The notes below the pieces were generated by a model. The model saw only the letters and a program-made list of their open reading frames with translations, searched no databases and was not told the DNA's origin. Positions 1 to 8,575 of a stretch of DNA of 64,000 nucleotides are shown here, one piece after another (positions within the stretch are counted from its first letter, which is position 1; each line of letters starts with the position of its first letter). The position numbers were made by a program, and so were the translations under genes. This stretch comes from Falsirhodobacter halotolerans. Its GTDB lineage: Bacteria > Pseudomonadota > Alphaproteobacteria > Rhodobacterales > Rhodobacteraceae. The stretch spans positions 2,512,802 to 2,576,801 of the forward strand of contig NZ_JALJAZ010000001.1 of the NCBI RefSeq assembly GCF_022899245.1. Direction: 5' to 3'.

Positions 1-958
1 TCTCGTGCTGGCGGGCGTATTGCCCGTCGGGGCGATACGGCCACAAATATTCGGGCAGCACGGATTCGAACGCCAGAGGCGCAATCCCCAGTTCGGCAAA
101 GCCTCGCGCATCGGGCGACACCACGTTGTTCTTCGCCAGCAGCTTCAGCTGATCGCGGGTGGCCGCCGGATTGGCGAAAAGACCGCCCGTCACCTTCGAC
201 AGCCCGTCGAATCCGCAGGCCATCACACGGGCCACGACCAGCGGCACGTCCACGATCTTGCGGCGGCGCAGGATCACCCCCAGCATGTCCCGCATCAGGG
301 CGCGGAAGGTCCGCACCTCCGGCCCGCCCAGTTCATAGATACCGGCGGCCGCCCCATCGACGCCCGCCACGACCGCGCGCGCCACATCGTCGACATAGAC
401 CGGCTGGAATTTCGTATCGCCGTGAATCACCGGCAGGATGGGCGAGGTGCGCGCCATCGCGGCGAATCGGTTGAAGAACCGGTCCTCGGCCCCGAATACG
501 ACCGAGGGGCGCAGAATGACCGCCGCCGGAAAGGCCGCCTGCACCTGCCGCTCACCTTCGGCCTTGCTGCGGGCATAGGTGCTGCCCGACGCCGCATCGG
601 CCCCCAAGGCCGAGATGTGAACCAGACGCGCCACGCCCATCTCCGCGGCCAGACGGGCGATGCGGCCCGCCCCTTCGGCCTGCACCGCGTCAAAGCCGTT
701 CTTGCCCGACGGGCTGAGAACGCCGACGCAGTTCACCACCGCCGACGCCCCCACCATCGCGGCCCGGACCGAGGCGTCGTCGCGGATGTTGCAGAACACC
801 GGCTCCACCTGGCCCACCGCGCCATAGGGCTTGAGAAACAGCGCCTCGTTCGGGCGGCGGACCGCGATGCGGATGCGCCAGCCATCCTTGGCCAGACGCC
901 GCGCGGCGTAACGCCCGACAAAGCCGGACCCTCCGAATATCGTGACGAGCTTGGTCAT
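1..958 (-). CDS. Complex I NDUFA9-subunit-like NAD(P)-binding protein (3' end cut by window)
   Basis: Atypical short-chain dehydrogenase/epimerase fold protein of the type annotated as 'complex I NDUFA9 subunit family', thought to support NADH:quinone oxidoreductase. The ATG at 958 opens with the nucleotide-binding loop GGSGFVG (residues 9-15). A CVGVLSPSG stretch near residue 75 and a YARSKAEGE segment containing the YxxxK motif follow. About 319 codons are visible before the window edge, so the C-terminus is missing. The gene is divergent from tRNA-Leu. It could equally be called an NAD-dependent epimerase; the fold is certain, the complex I link is inferred from family resemblance. Confidence 0.85.
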   Translation of the reverse strand, partial: MTKLVTIFGGSGFVGRYAARRLAKDGWRIRIAVRRPNEALFLKPYGAVGQVEPVFCNIRDDASVRAAMVGASAVVNCVGVLSPSGKNGFDAVQAEGAGRIARLAAEMGVARLVHISALGADAASGSTYARSKAEGERQVQAAFPAAVILRPSVVFGAEDRFFNRFAAMARTSPILPVIHGDTKFQPVYVDDVARAVVAGVDGAAAGIYELGGPEVRTFRALMRDMLGVILRRRKIVDVPLVVARVMACGFDGLSKVTGGLFANPAATRDQLKLLAKNNVVSPDARGFAELGIAPLAFESVLPEYLWPYRPDGQYARQHE

Positions 959-1058
959 CCTGGGATCCTCCGGGCCGCACCTGATGCCCCACGGATACGC
1001 CGCCGCGCCCCCATGGGCAAGCGCCCCGACGTCGTCGCAAAAAAGTTGGAAATCCGCG

Positions 1059-1087
1059 TTGACACCGCCCGGCGGCAACGGTAGATC
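1059..1087 (+). promoter_or_regulatory. Predicted sigma-70-type promoter of tRNA-Leu
   Basis: A perfect -35 hexamer TTGACA (1059-1064), a 17-bp spacer and the -10-like TAGATC (1082-1087) place transcription start near 1094, about 9 bp before the mature tRNA 5' end. Seen by eye only. Confidence 0.55.
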
Positions 1088-1102
1088 ACCGCCACGACAT
1101 CA

Positions 1103-1187
1103 GCCCAGATGGCGGAATTGGTAGACGCGCACGGTTCAGGTCCGTGTGCCGCAAGGCGTGGAGGTTCGAGTCCTCTTCTGGGCACCA
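1103..1187 (+). tRNA. tRNA-Leu (anticodon CAG)
   Basis: 85-nt cloverleaf with encoded CCA. The acceptor stem GCCCAGA pairs with TCTGGGC, followed by discriminator A and CCA. The anticodon stem CACGG/CCGTG encloses the loop TTCAGGT, giving anticodon CAG, which reads CUG leucine codons. The long variable arm between anticodon and T arms is the class II layout expected for tRNA-Leu. The T arm carries GTTCGAG. A hairpin terminator follows 10 bp downstream. Confidence 0.97.
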
Positions 1188-1197
1188 AGTCTTGGCG

Positions 1198-1223
1198 AAA
1201 GCCCCGGCATCGTCCGGGGCTTT
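1198..1223 (+). terminator. Rho-independent terminator of tRNA-Leu
   Basis: A 10-bp stem AAAGCCCCGG/CCGGGGCTTT (1198-1207 with 1214-1223) closes a 6-nt loop and ends in T residues, directly after tRNA-Leu. Its core is an exact reverse complement of the second hairpin at 1267-1286. Confidence 0.8.
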
Positions 1224-1261
1224 GTCATGTTCAGCCCCCCGCATTCCGCCGCTCCGGCATG

Positions 1262-1286
1262 AAAAAGCCCCGGACGATGCCGGGGC
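1262..1286 (-). terminator. Rho-independent terminator of the siderophore-interacting protein gene
   Basis: Read leftward, the hairpin GCCCCGG-CATCGT-CCGGGGC (1286-1267) is followed by five T residues. It lies 19 bp beyond the stop of the minus-strand SIP gene. The tRNA-Leu terminator faces it, so both convergent transcripts end in this gap. Confidence 0.8.
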
Positions 1287-1305
1287 CATACCGCTGCCGA
1301 AAGAA

Positions 1306-2304
1306 TCAGTGCGCCGTCCAATAGGCGAGGGCGTGGATCTCCCCCCGCTTCAGCCCCAACGCGACCCCATGCTCGCGCGCGAGCGCCGCCTCGCCCTTCT
1401 CGCCCGCGAAGAAGACATAGCGCGGGCCCGCCGGAACCTCGGTCGCGCGGAAGGCCTCGATCAGGGTGGCCCCCTCGTCGCGGAAGGCCCAGCGCAGAAC
1501 GATCCCCTCGGGGGTGCGCACGGTCTGCACATCCGCGCGGCTGGGGACAAGGATCGTCGCCACGCCCTGCGTTCCGGCGGGCGCGCCCTCGATCATGCGA
1601 ATGATCACGGGCAGGGCCGTCTCATCCCCGATCAGCCCGATCCACGGCGCTTCGGTCAGGCCGGTGCCGCCCGGTCCGGTCAGCGCGACCTCATCCCCCG
1701 GACGCAGGCCGTCGGCCCAGTCGTTCACCGTGCCGCCCGCATGACGGAAGATGTCGAACTCCATCCACGACCCTTCGGGACAAACCTTGCGCACCGTATA
1801 GGCCGGGCGATGCCATGCCTCCACCCCGCCGGGCCAGACGGTGCCGCCGGTATCGTCCGTGGTGGGCCACCCCGTGCCCGCAGGCCCCAGCAACAGGCGG
1901 AAATGCAGCCCGCCATCCAGAAACCGGGTGTAATCCCCCCCCAGCCGAACGCGGGTAAAGGAGGGCGAGATCTGCATTACCCGCTCCACCCGCCCGATCG
2001 CCAGATTGGCGGGATTCGGGCCCGCGCGCATCCGCGCCCAGGTGATGCAATGCTTCAGCCCCGCCTGATCCAGATGCCAGTCCAGCGTGTCGCGCAGATG
2101 CAAAAGCTCCACGCTGTCCTTGGACGTGATCTGCACCGTGGTGACGCGATCGACCTCGAACACCTCCAGCGTGCCGTAATACATCGCGACCGACATGCCG
2201 CGTGCCGTGGGCGTGACGGGATAATCAAGCTCGGCCGCGCGCGCCTTCAGTCCGGGAAGGAAGTCGCGCATCGGAACGGCAAGCGTGGCGGTCGTGGTCT
2301 GCAT
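1306..2304 (-). CDS. Siderophore-interacting protein (FAD-dependent ferric-siderophore reductase family), DUF2218-like N-terminus
   Basis: Cytoplasmic flavoprotein of the SIP/ViuB family, which releases iron from imported ferric siderophores by reduction with NAD(P)H. The 332-residue protein carries the FAD-binding signature RPAYTVR (166-172). A GPGGTGL loop follows, then a C-terminal NAD(P)-binding domain that ends in GEIHALAYW. About 95 residues before the flavin domain resemble DUF2218, a domain often fused to SIPs in alphaproteobacteria. The ATG at 2304 is chosen because residues upstream in the open frame look non-coding. No siderophore transporter lies nearby, so the substrate is unknown. 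Confidence 0.88.
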   Translation of the reverse strand: MQTTTATLAVPMRDFLPGLKARAAELDYPVTPTARGMSVAMYYGTLEVFEVDRVTTVQITSKDSVELLHLRDTLDWHLDQAGLKHCITWARMRAGPNPANLAIGRVERVMQISPSFTRVRLGGDYTRFLDGGLHFRLLLGPAGTGWPTTDDTGGTVWPGGVEAWHRPAYTVRKVCPEGSWMEFDIFRHAGGTVNDWADGLRPGDEVALTGPGGTGLTEAPWIGLIGDETALPVIIRMIEGAPAGTQGVATILVPSRADVQTVRTPEGIVLRWAFRDEGATLIEAFRATEVPAGPRYVFFAGEKGEAALAREHGVALGLKRGEIHALAYWTAH

Positions 2305-2512
2305 CGGCGCGTAACCTCGGGCTCTGGGTCGGGTCCGCAGGCAAGGCGATCCCGTCTTTCGCGGACATAGCACCGGCCTGCGCGGACGACAAGAATTTCC
2401 CACCTTTTTTATCTGGAAATAGACCGCGACACCGCGCCCGGTGCAAAAGGTTGCGGCCCGCCCCATATCGACGTTATCGATAGATCACCGTTTTTCAGGA
2501 GAATGACTGCCC

Positions 2513-3205
2513 ATGCGGATGTCCGATGTCGTGTTGAAGCCGATGCACCCGGAGGGATGGCGTTTCGTCGGCATCTTCGCGGTCGTGACCGTGATCCTGT
2601 TCCTGATCTGGGAACCGCTGGGCTGGCTGGGCGTGATCCTGACCATCTGGTGCTATTACTTCTTCCGCGATCCGATCCGGCAGGTGCCGGTGGGCGACGG
2701 GTTGGTGATCAGCCCCGCCGACGGCATGATCTCGCAGATCGGGCTGGCGCCGCCCCCGCCGGAACTGGGAATGGATCCGGCGCCGCGCATGCGCATCTCC
2801 ATCTTCATGTCGGTGTTCAACGTCCATGTGAACCGTTCGCCCGTAACCGGCAGCCTGACGAAGATGGCCTATACCAAGGGCAAATTCGTCAACGCCTCGC
2901 TGGACAAGGCGTCCGAGCATAACGAGCGCAACGCCCTTTTGCTGCACACGCCCACCGGGCACGACATCGCCTGCGTGCAGATCGCGGGGCTGGTCGCCCG
3001 GCGCATCCTGCCCTTCGTGGCCGAAGGGGCCGCGCTGCAGGCAGGCGAGCGCTTCGGCCTGATCCGATTCGGCTCGCGCCTTGACGTCTATCTTCCGCCG
3101 GGGGTGGAGCCGCTGGTGGCCGAAGGCCAGACGATGATCGCGGGCGAAACCGTTCTGGCACAGCTGGACGGTCTGGCCCCCCTGCGCCCCGCCCGAGCCG
3201 ACTGA
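2513..3205 (+). CDS. psd: Phosphatidylserine decarboxylase proenzyme (short form)
   Basis: Converts phosphatidylserine to phosphatidylethanolamine at the inner membrane. The 230-residue proenzyme has two N-terminal hydrophobic segments (about 17-50), SPADG with the conserved Asp (residue 70), a FNVHVNR motif with the conserved His (105), and a C-terminal FGS motif (186-188). In this family the Gly-Ser bond is self-cleaved to form the pyruvoyl cofactor. The length and FGS instead of LGST mark the short bacterial type. A Shine-Dalgarno AGGAGA (2498-2503) precedes the ATG. The stop overlaps the pssA start by one base, so the two are translationally coupled. Confidence 0.95.
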   Translation: MRMSDVVLKPMHPEGWRFVGIFAVVTVILFLIWEPLGWLGVILTIWCYYFFRDPIRQVPVGDGLVISPADGMISQIGLAPPPPELGMDPAPRMRISIFMSVFNVHVNRSPVTGSLTKMAYTKGKFVNASLDKASEHNERNALLLHTPTGHDIACVQIAGLVARRILPFVAEGAALQAGERFGLIRFGSRLDVYLPPGVEPLVAEGQTMIAGETVLAQLDGLAPLRPARAD

Positions 3206-3960
3206 TGGCCGCCCCCCGCGCCCCCCGCCTGTCGCTGTCGCGGCTGGTCCCGAACCTGCTGACGCTGGCGGCGATCTGCGCGGGCCTCACCTCCATCCGC
3301 TTCGCGATCGAGGGGCGGGTCGATCAGGCCATCGGCCTGATCATCCTGGCCGCCGTGCTGGACGGGATGGACGGGCGGCTGGCGCGGATCTTGAAAAGCG
3401 AAAGCGCCATCGGCGCCGAGCTGGACTCGCTGGCCGATTTCCTGAACTTCGGCGTGGCGACGGGCCTTCTGGTCTTCTTCACATTGCTGAGCGCGGAAAC
3501 CGGCCTCGGCTGGATCGCGGTGCTGATCTATGTGATCTGCTGCGTCATGCGGCTGGCGCGGTTCAACGTGGGATCGAAAACCCCCGATCCCGACGCCATT
3601 CCCGGCTATTTCACCGGCGTCCCCTCGCCCGCCGGGGCGTTGCTGGCGCTGATGCCCATCGCGGTCGATCGGGCGTTCCCCGGAATGACCCCGACATCGG
3701 GCGTGATCGTCGCCTTCTGGCTGATCTTCGTGGGCTGGCTTCTGATCAGCCACATTCCCACACCGTCGCTGAAACTGGTGCGCCTGCGCCGGGACCGGAT
3801 GCATTACATCTTCGTCGGCATGATCGCGGCGGGCGCGATCCTGTTCACCTGGCCCTGGCATGCGCTGGTGGCCCTGAATCTTCTTTACCTGGGCGTGGTG
3901 CTGTGGTCGTTCAGCCGCCGCCAGCGCCGCGGCCCCAAACGGAGACCGGATGAAACCTGA
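3205..3960 (+). CDS. pssA: CDP-diacylglycerol--serine O-phosphatidyltransferase
   Basis: Membrane enzyme that joins CDP-diacylglycerol and L-serine to give phosphatidylserine, the substrate of the preceding Psd. It carries the CDP-alcohol phosphotransferase signature DG-x-DGR-x-AR-x8-G-x3-D-x3-D at residues 53-78. About six to eight hydrophobic helices span the rest, including a very hydrophobic C-terminal pair. The ATG shares its A with the psd TGA. The pmtA start lies inside its last codons. The order psd-pssA-pmtA puts three consecutive steps of PE/PC synthesis in one operon. Confidence 0.96.
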   Translation: MAAPRAPRLSLSRLVPNLLTLAAICAGLTSIRFAIEGRVDQAIGLIILAAVLDGMDGRLARILKSESAIGAELDSLADFLNFGVATGLLVFFTLLSAETGLGWIAVLIYVICCVMRLARFNVGSKTPDPDAIPGYFTGVPSPAGALLALMPIAVDRAFPGMTPTSGVIVAFWLIFVGWLLISHIPTPSLKLVRLRRDRMHYIFVGMIAAGAILFTWPWHALVALNLLYLGVVLWSFSRRQRRGPKRRPDET

Positions 3961-4573
3961 CGCCATTGCCAGTTCCTATCGCCGCTGGGCACCCGTCTAT
4001 GACGTGACCTTCGGACGGGTGACCCATGCGGGCCGCAGACGGGCCGCCGAATACGTCTCCTCCCGCAAGGGCCGCGCGCTGGAGGTGGGGGTCGGCACCG
4101 GTCTTGTCCTGCCGCTCTATGCCCCGCACACCGACATCACCGGCATCGACTATTCGCCCGAAATGTTGGACAAGGCCCGCCGCAAGGTGGAGGAGATGGA
4201 CCTGTCCCATGTCCGCGACCTGCGGCAGATGGATGCCCGCGCCCTCGATTTTCCCGATGCCAGCTTCGACACGGTGATGGCGGCCCACGTCCTGTCCGTC
4301 GTGCCCGAGCCGGAGCGTGTAGTGGCCGAAATGGCCCGCGTCTGCCGCCCCGGCGGGCGCATCGTCATCGTCAACCACTTTTCGGCCACCAAAGGCCCGA
4401 TGCGGAAACTGGAGCGGATCATCGCCCCGCTGGAGGATCAGTTGGGGTGGCAATCCGATTTCCCCATATCGCGCGTGCTGGGCGATCCGCATCTGCGCGA
4501 GGTGGAGCGGGACCGCCTGCCCCCCTTCGGCATGATGACCTGGCTGGTGCTGGAGCGACTGCACGCCTCCTGA
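3950..4573 (+). CDS. pmtA: Phosphatidylethanolamine N-methyltransferase (Rhodobacter-type)
   Basis: SAM-dependent class I methyltransferase of 207 residues. It has the motif I loop EVGVGTG (45-51), an acidic residue at the end of strand 2 (TGIDYSPEML), and a motif IV region DTVMAAHVLS. The N-terminus YRRWAPVYDVTFG is characteristic of alphaproteobacterial PmtA, which methylates PE three times to phosphatidylcholine. Placement after psd and pssA with an 11-bp overlap supports that substrate. The general methyltransferase call is near certain; the lipid specificity rests on the N-terminal match plus context. Confidence 0.88.
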   Translation: MKPDAIASSYRRWAPVYDVTFGRVTHAGRRRAAEYVSSRKGRALEVGVGTGLVLPLYAPHTDITGIDYSPEMLDKARRKVEEMDLSHVRDLRQMDARALDFPDASFDTVMAAHVLSVVPEPERVVAEMARVCRPGGRIVIVNHFSATKGPMRKLERIIAPLEDQLGWQSDFPISRVLGDPHLREVERDRLPPFGMMTWLVLERLHAS

Positions 4574-5857
4574 TCAGGGCATGTCGGGGCGGGAGGCGTC
4601 GGCCCGCTCTGGCGCGCGTTCGTCGATGATCCGCGCCCCCGACTGCCGGGTCAGATATCGCCAGACCCATTGGATGCTGACCAGGATCCGCTTTTCGAAA
4701 TTCACCAGCAACCAGACGTGGACCAGCGCCCACAGGACCCAGGCGAACCAGCCGCGCATCTGCCACCGCCCGAAATCGAACACCGCGTCGTTCCGGCCGA
4801 TCACGGCGGTGTTGCCGCGGTTGTGGAACGTGAAATCGGGCAGGGCCGGGCCCCCGGTCATTTCGCGCCGCAAGTGCTTTCCCAGCCAGTCGCCCTGCTG
4901 CTTGGCCACCTGCGCCAAGGCGGGCAAGGGCGCCCCCGACGCATCCTCCAGATGCGCGACATCGCCCAGCGCGTGGACATTCTCCAGCCCGATGACCCGC
5001 AGACGGCCATCGACCGCGATCTTGCCCCCCTTGCCCGCCGGCACGCCCAGCCAGTCGGCGGCGGGCGAGGCGCGGACCCCCGCCCCCCAGACGACAACCC
5101 CGGCGGGCACGAACTCCTCGTCGATCAGGACGCCATCGGGCCGCACATCCTTGACCGACCGCCCGGTCCACACATGCACGCCCCGCGCCGTCAACGCCTT
5201 CAGCGTGTAATCCGACAGTCGCTCGGGAAAGGCCGACAGCACCCGGTCCCCCGCCTCCACCAGAACGACATGGAAGCCCTCCGGCCCCAGATCGCGAAAG
5301 TCCCGCGCCAGCACGTCGCGGCCCAGTTCGGCGATGGCCCCCGCCATCTCCACCCCCGTGGGACCGCCGCCGATCACCACGGCGGTCAAGAGCCCGCGCC
5401 GCGCCTCGGCATCCTTGGCCAGTTCCGCCCGCTCCAGCGCCAAAAGCAGCCGCTGGCGGATCACCCGCGCCTCGGACAGGGATTTCAGGCCGGGCGCATG
5501 GGTGCGCCAATGGTCGTTTCCGAAATAGTTGTACACCGATCCCGTGGCCACGATCAGCGTGTCATAGGGCACCGCATCCCCGCTTTCGGTCGTCACCACC
5601 TGCGCGGCGGTGTCGACCCCGGCCACGGCGGCCAGCATGACGCGGATGTTGCGAAACCGCCCCAGCGTCTTGCGGATCGGTTCGGCGATGTCGGCGGGCG
5701 ACAGGGCGGCGGTCGCCACCTGATACAGAAGCGGCTGGAACAGGTTGTGGTTGCGCTGGTCGATCACCGTGACCTGCGCCTCCGCATCCCCAAGACCGGC
5801 CGCCACCGCCAGCCCCCCGAATCCGCCGCCCAATATCACGATCCGTTTCTGCGTCAT
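4574..5857 (-). CDS. ndh: Type II NADH:quinone oxidoreductase (NDH-2 family)
   Basis: Single-subunit, non-proton-pumping flavoprotein that passes electrons from NADH to quinone on the inner face of the membrane. The 427-residue protein has the FAD loop GGGFGG (10-15), the motif NLFQPLLYQVA (38-48), the NAD(P) loop GGGPTGVE (163-170), an ALGDVA FAD-ribityl motif late in the chain, and an aromatic C-terminal segment typical of NDH-2 membrane anchoring. ATG 5857 is chosen because MTQKRIVILGGG is the usual N-terminus. Convergent with pmtA with no gap. Confidence 0.9.
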   Translation of the reverse strand: MTQKRIVILGGGFGGLAVAAGLGDAEAQVTVIDQRNHNLFQPLLYQVATAALSPADIAEPIRKTLGRFRNIRVMLAAVAGVDTAAQVVTTESGDAVPYDTLIVATGSVYNYFGNDHWRTHAPGLKSLSEARVIRQRLLLALERAELAKDAEARRGLLTAVVIGGGPTGVEMAGAIAELGRDVLARDFRDLGPEGFHVVLVEAGDRVLSAFPERLSDYTLKALTARGVHVWTGRSVKDVRPDGVLIDEEFVPAGVVVWGAGVRASPAADWLGVPAGKGGKIAVDGRLRVIGLENVHALGDVAHLEDASGAPLPALAQVAKQQGDWLGKHLRREMTGGPALPDFTFHNRGNTAVIGRNDAVFDFGRWQMRGWFAWVLWALVHVWLLVNFEKRILVSIQWVWRYLTRQSGARIIDERAPERADASRPDMP

Positions 5858-5916
5858 GCGCGCGCCCCCTGTTCCGGGGGGCAACGCCTGCGGGCACGCC
5901 CCGTTCCCCGCCGCGT

Positions 5917-7374
5917 TCAGTCCCCGGCGGGAGAGCGCAGGCGACCCCGGAACAGTCCCCGTTTGCCGGGCGCCTCGAACATCTCCTCGGGGCCGTCAGG
6001 GTCCAGTATCTCGTTGTCGGCCAGCCATTCCTCCACCGCGTTCAGGTCGGGCACCTCATAGGGGACGAGCGACCGCCCCGGCCCCCGCAGCGCCTCGATC
6101 GCGGCGATGACCGATCCGTGCCGCGCGATTTCCGCCGTCACCCGGGCCGCATCGCATCCCAGATGTTCGGCCAGAAGATCATCGCGCAGCGCCATCAGCG
6201 CCCGCCTCATGTCGCCGCTGGCATCCTGCGCGGCGTCCAGCGCCACGTCGCATTCCGAATCCAGCCGCATGGAGCGGTTGTTGAAATTCGACGACCCGAT
6301 CCGCAGAAACCGATCATCCACGATCATCAGCTTGGCATGGACATAGATCGGCTTTTCCGCCGCCGTCACGGGGTGATAGACGGCCAGCCGCCCATGGGGA
6401 TCATGCTGGCGCAACGACTGGATCAGCCGCGCGCGCGCCGTGTCCATCGCCAAAGGCTCCAGCCAGCCGTCGGCGGTGTGGGGATTCAGGATCACCACCT
6501 CCGGCCCGTCCGGCTCCTCCAGCCGCCTCGACAGGGCCACCGCGATCCGGCGCGAGGCGAAATACTGGCTTTCGGCATAGATCACCCGCTTGGCCTGCGC
6601 GATCAGGTCAAGATAAAGCGCCTCGATTTCGCGCACGGGGGTCTGGTCGGTCATTTCGGGGCGGCTGCGGCTGACGGCGACACGCGCATGGCGGGCCAGC
6701 GGGCGCACCCTGTCCGGCCAGTCCAGCGCGGGCGTGGTCGCGGCTTCCAAGGTTTCGCCCGTGGCGCGTTGCCAGCGGCGGCGGCCCACCTCGGCCAGGG
6801 CCTTGGCGGCGGGACCGTCCACCAGCGCCGCGCAATCGTGCCAAGGTTCCAGCTTGCGCCCCGAGGGTGAGACGCGGCCCGGTTCGTCATCCGCATGGGC
6901 GCGGGTGTCCCAGCGTTTCACGGTCATGTCGATCCCGCCGCAAAAGGCCAGCGAATCGTCCACGATCAGCAGTTTCTGGTGATGGGATCCGGCGGGCGGA
7001 TGCATCCCGTCCATCCGTGCGGTGATGCGCTTGTGCATCTTCCACCGCGCCAGATACCAGGCGTTGGTGCCGCGGAACCAGTTCTTCATCATGCCCGAAT
7101 TCCACTGCAGCAGGCGGATTTCCAGCCCGGGCGTCCGATCCACCAGCCACAGGACGAAATCGCCCAGACGGTCGGGGCCGTCATCCGAATGTCCCGGCGA
7201 ATCGAACCGGATGCGGGCGTCGAAATCCCAGCCGACCATCATGATCGAATGGCGCGCGCGCATCATCGCGTCGCGGGCGGCGTGAAAGTAATCCTCGGCA
7301 TCGATGATGACGGCGACGTTGTCGGCCTCTTCGACCCGCCATGCGTTGCGTCCGGGGGTCAGGATCTCGTTCAT
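5917..7374 (-). CDS. Phospholipase D-superfamily protein (two HKD motifs)
   Basis: A 485-residue protein with two HxKxxxxD active-site motifs: HQKLLIVDD (His132, Lys134, Asp139) and HAKLMIVDD followed by GSSNFNNRS near residue 350-365. Such enzymes hydrolyse phospholipids or transfer phosphatidyl groups through a phosphohistidine. There are no N-terminal membrane helices of the usual cardiolipin synthase kind, so a PLD-type phospholipase or transphosphatidylase fits better than ClsA. The ATG at 7374 gives MNEILTPGRNAW; the longer open frame upstream looks non-coding. Its substrate cannot be read from the sequence. Confidence 0.85.
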   Translation of the reverse strand: MNEILTPGRNAWRVEEADNVAVIIDAEDYFHAARDAMMRARHSIMMVGWDFDARIRFDSPGHSDDGPDRLGDFVLWLVDRTPGLEIRLLQWNSGMMKNWFRGTNAWYLARWKMHKRITARMDGMHPPAGSHHQKLLIVDDSLAFCGGIDMTVKRWDTRAHADDEPGRVSPSGRKLEPWHDCAALVDGPAAKALAEVGRRRWQRATGETLEAATTPALDWPDRVRPLARHARVAVSRSRPEMTDQTPVREIEALYLDLIAQAKRVIYAESQYFASRRIAVALSRRLEEPDGPEVVILNPHTADGWLEPLAMDTARARLIQSLRQHDPHGRLAVYHPVTAAEKPIYVHAKLMIVDDRFLRIGSSNFNNRSMRLDSECDVALDAAQDASGDMRRALMALRDDLLAEHLGCDAARVTAEIARHGSVIAAIEALRGPGRSLVPYEVPDLNAVEEWLADNEILDPDGPEEMFEAPGKRGLFRGRLRSPAGD

Positions 7375-7468
7375 GGGTCGGGGTTGCCTTTGCTGGATAC
7401 CCCGCACAACATGGGTCGGGCGTGGGCGCTCGTCAAATCTCGGCATAATCGCCCATGACGGAGGTTTC

Positions 7469-7891
7469 ATGACGGATCTGACCCGGTTCCGAACGGCGCA
7501 GGACGCGATCTGGCCCGCCCCGCTGGAGGAGATCCGCGCCGGTGCCAAGCGGACGCACTGGATGTGGTTCGTGCTGCCGCAACTGCGCGGTCTGGGGCAT
7601 TCGGCCATGGCCGAACGCTACGGCCTTGACGGGCTGGCCGAGGCGCGGGCCTATCGGGCCGATCCGGTTCTGGGGGACCGTCTGGCGCAGATGGCGGCGG
7701 CGCTGATGCAGCATCGGGACCGGCGGGCCGAGACGATCCTGGGCGGCATCGACGCACTGAAGCTGCGATCCTGCGCCACCTTGTTCCAAGCGGCGGGCGA
7801 GCCGTCTTTCGGTGAGGTTCTGGCCGCCTTCTTCGACGGCCCCGATCCCGAAACCCTGCGCCGCCTTCAGGGGGAGCGTGACAGGGGATAG
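7469..7891 (+). CDS. DUF1810 family protein
   Basis: Small soluble protein of 140 residues with the family core WMWFVLPQLRGLG, followed by SAMAERYGL and ALKLRSCATLF. DUF1810 proteins have no established function. ATG 7469 follows a Shine-Dalgarno-like GGAGG and gives the standard MTDLTRFRTAQD start. The 3' end overlaps the convergent DUF1045 gene by 25 bp, so the two share their terminal region. Confidence 0.85.
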   Translation: MTDLTRFRTAQDAIWPAPLEEIRAGAKRTHWMWFVLPQLRGLGHSAMAERYGLDGLAEARAYRADPVLGDRLAQMAAALMQHRDRRAETILGGIDALKLRSCATLFQAAGEPSFGEVLAAFFDGPDPETLRRLQGERDRG

Positions 7892-8535
7892 CGCCTTATC
7901 AGCCGGAACATCCCGTCCTCCCCCTCGCCCATCAGACACAGGCTGTCCACGGTGAAGGGGTCCGGCAACACAGGCTCCAGATGCGGGGCCAGCGCCTCGG
8001 GGGCAAGATCGCAGGGGCCGGTCAGGGTCATGTGGAAACGGAACTCCTCCATGACCTTGGGATAGCCCCAGCGGTCCAGAAGCAGCCGTTGCTTCGGGGT
8101 CAGGCGTTCGGGCTTGCGGTGCGCGATCTCGGCTTCGGTCAGGGGGGCGCGGAACGGATCGAGGAAGGCCACCACCTGCCCCGCCAGATCGTTCAGCGCG
8201 CGGGTGTCCCCCTGCGGCACCAGCGCGAGAAACGTCCCCAGCCGCGCCAGCCCAAGCGCACCGGGGAAAACAGGCGACAGACGGTGGGCCAGATCGTTCA
8301 CCGCCGCCTCCAGATCCTCGGGCGGGCCCACCAGCCGGAACGGCGCCTTCAGCGTGGCGTGAAACCCGTATTTCCGCGCCGGGGCCACCAGCGCGTCGGT
8401 GGACAGGGGATGGGACAGGCGGCACCCCGCCTCGGCATCCCAGCCCAGCCATTCCGCGCCCCATCGGGCGAAGGGACCGGGGGGCGGAACATAGTAGATG
8501 GCGTAACGGGTCGGGGGACGGTCGAAAAGGCTCAT
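7867..8535 (-). CDS. DUF1045 family protein (2H phosphoesterase-like fold)
   Basis: 222-residue protein with two HxT-type motifs: FHATLKAPF near residue 59 and FHMTLTGP near residue 165. This is the hallmark of the 2H phosphoesterase/RNA-ligase fold. DUF1045 members usually sit with phosphonate (phn) genes and have been named 'putative phosphonate metabolism protein'. No other phn gene is in this window, so a general cyclic-phosphate or nucleotide-sugar phosphodiesterase role is as likely. ATG 8535 gives MSLFDRPPTRYAIYY, the family-like start. Confidence 0.8.
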   Translation of the reverse strand: MSLFDRPPTRYAIYYVPPPGPFARWGAEWLGWDAEAGCRLSHPLSTDALVAPARKYGFHATLKAPFRLVGPPEDLEAAVNDLAHRLSPVFPGALGLARLGTFLALVPQGDTRALNDLAGQVVAFLDPFRAPLTEAEIAHRKPERLTPKQRLLLDRWGYPKVMEEFRFHMTLTGPCDLAPEALAPHLEPVLPDPFTVDSLCLMGEGEDGMFRLIRRYPLSRSP

Positions 8536-8575
8536 GTCACGGGGTTCCGGTTGTTTGAACACAGATAGGGCCGGA

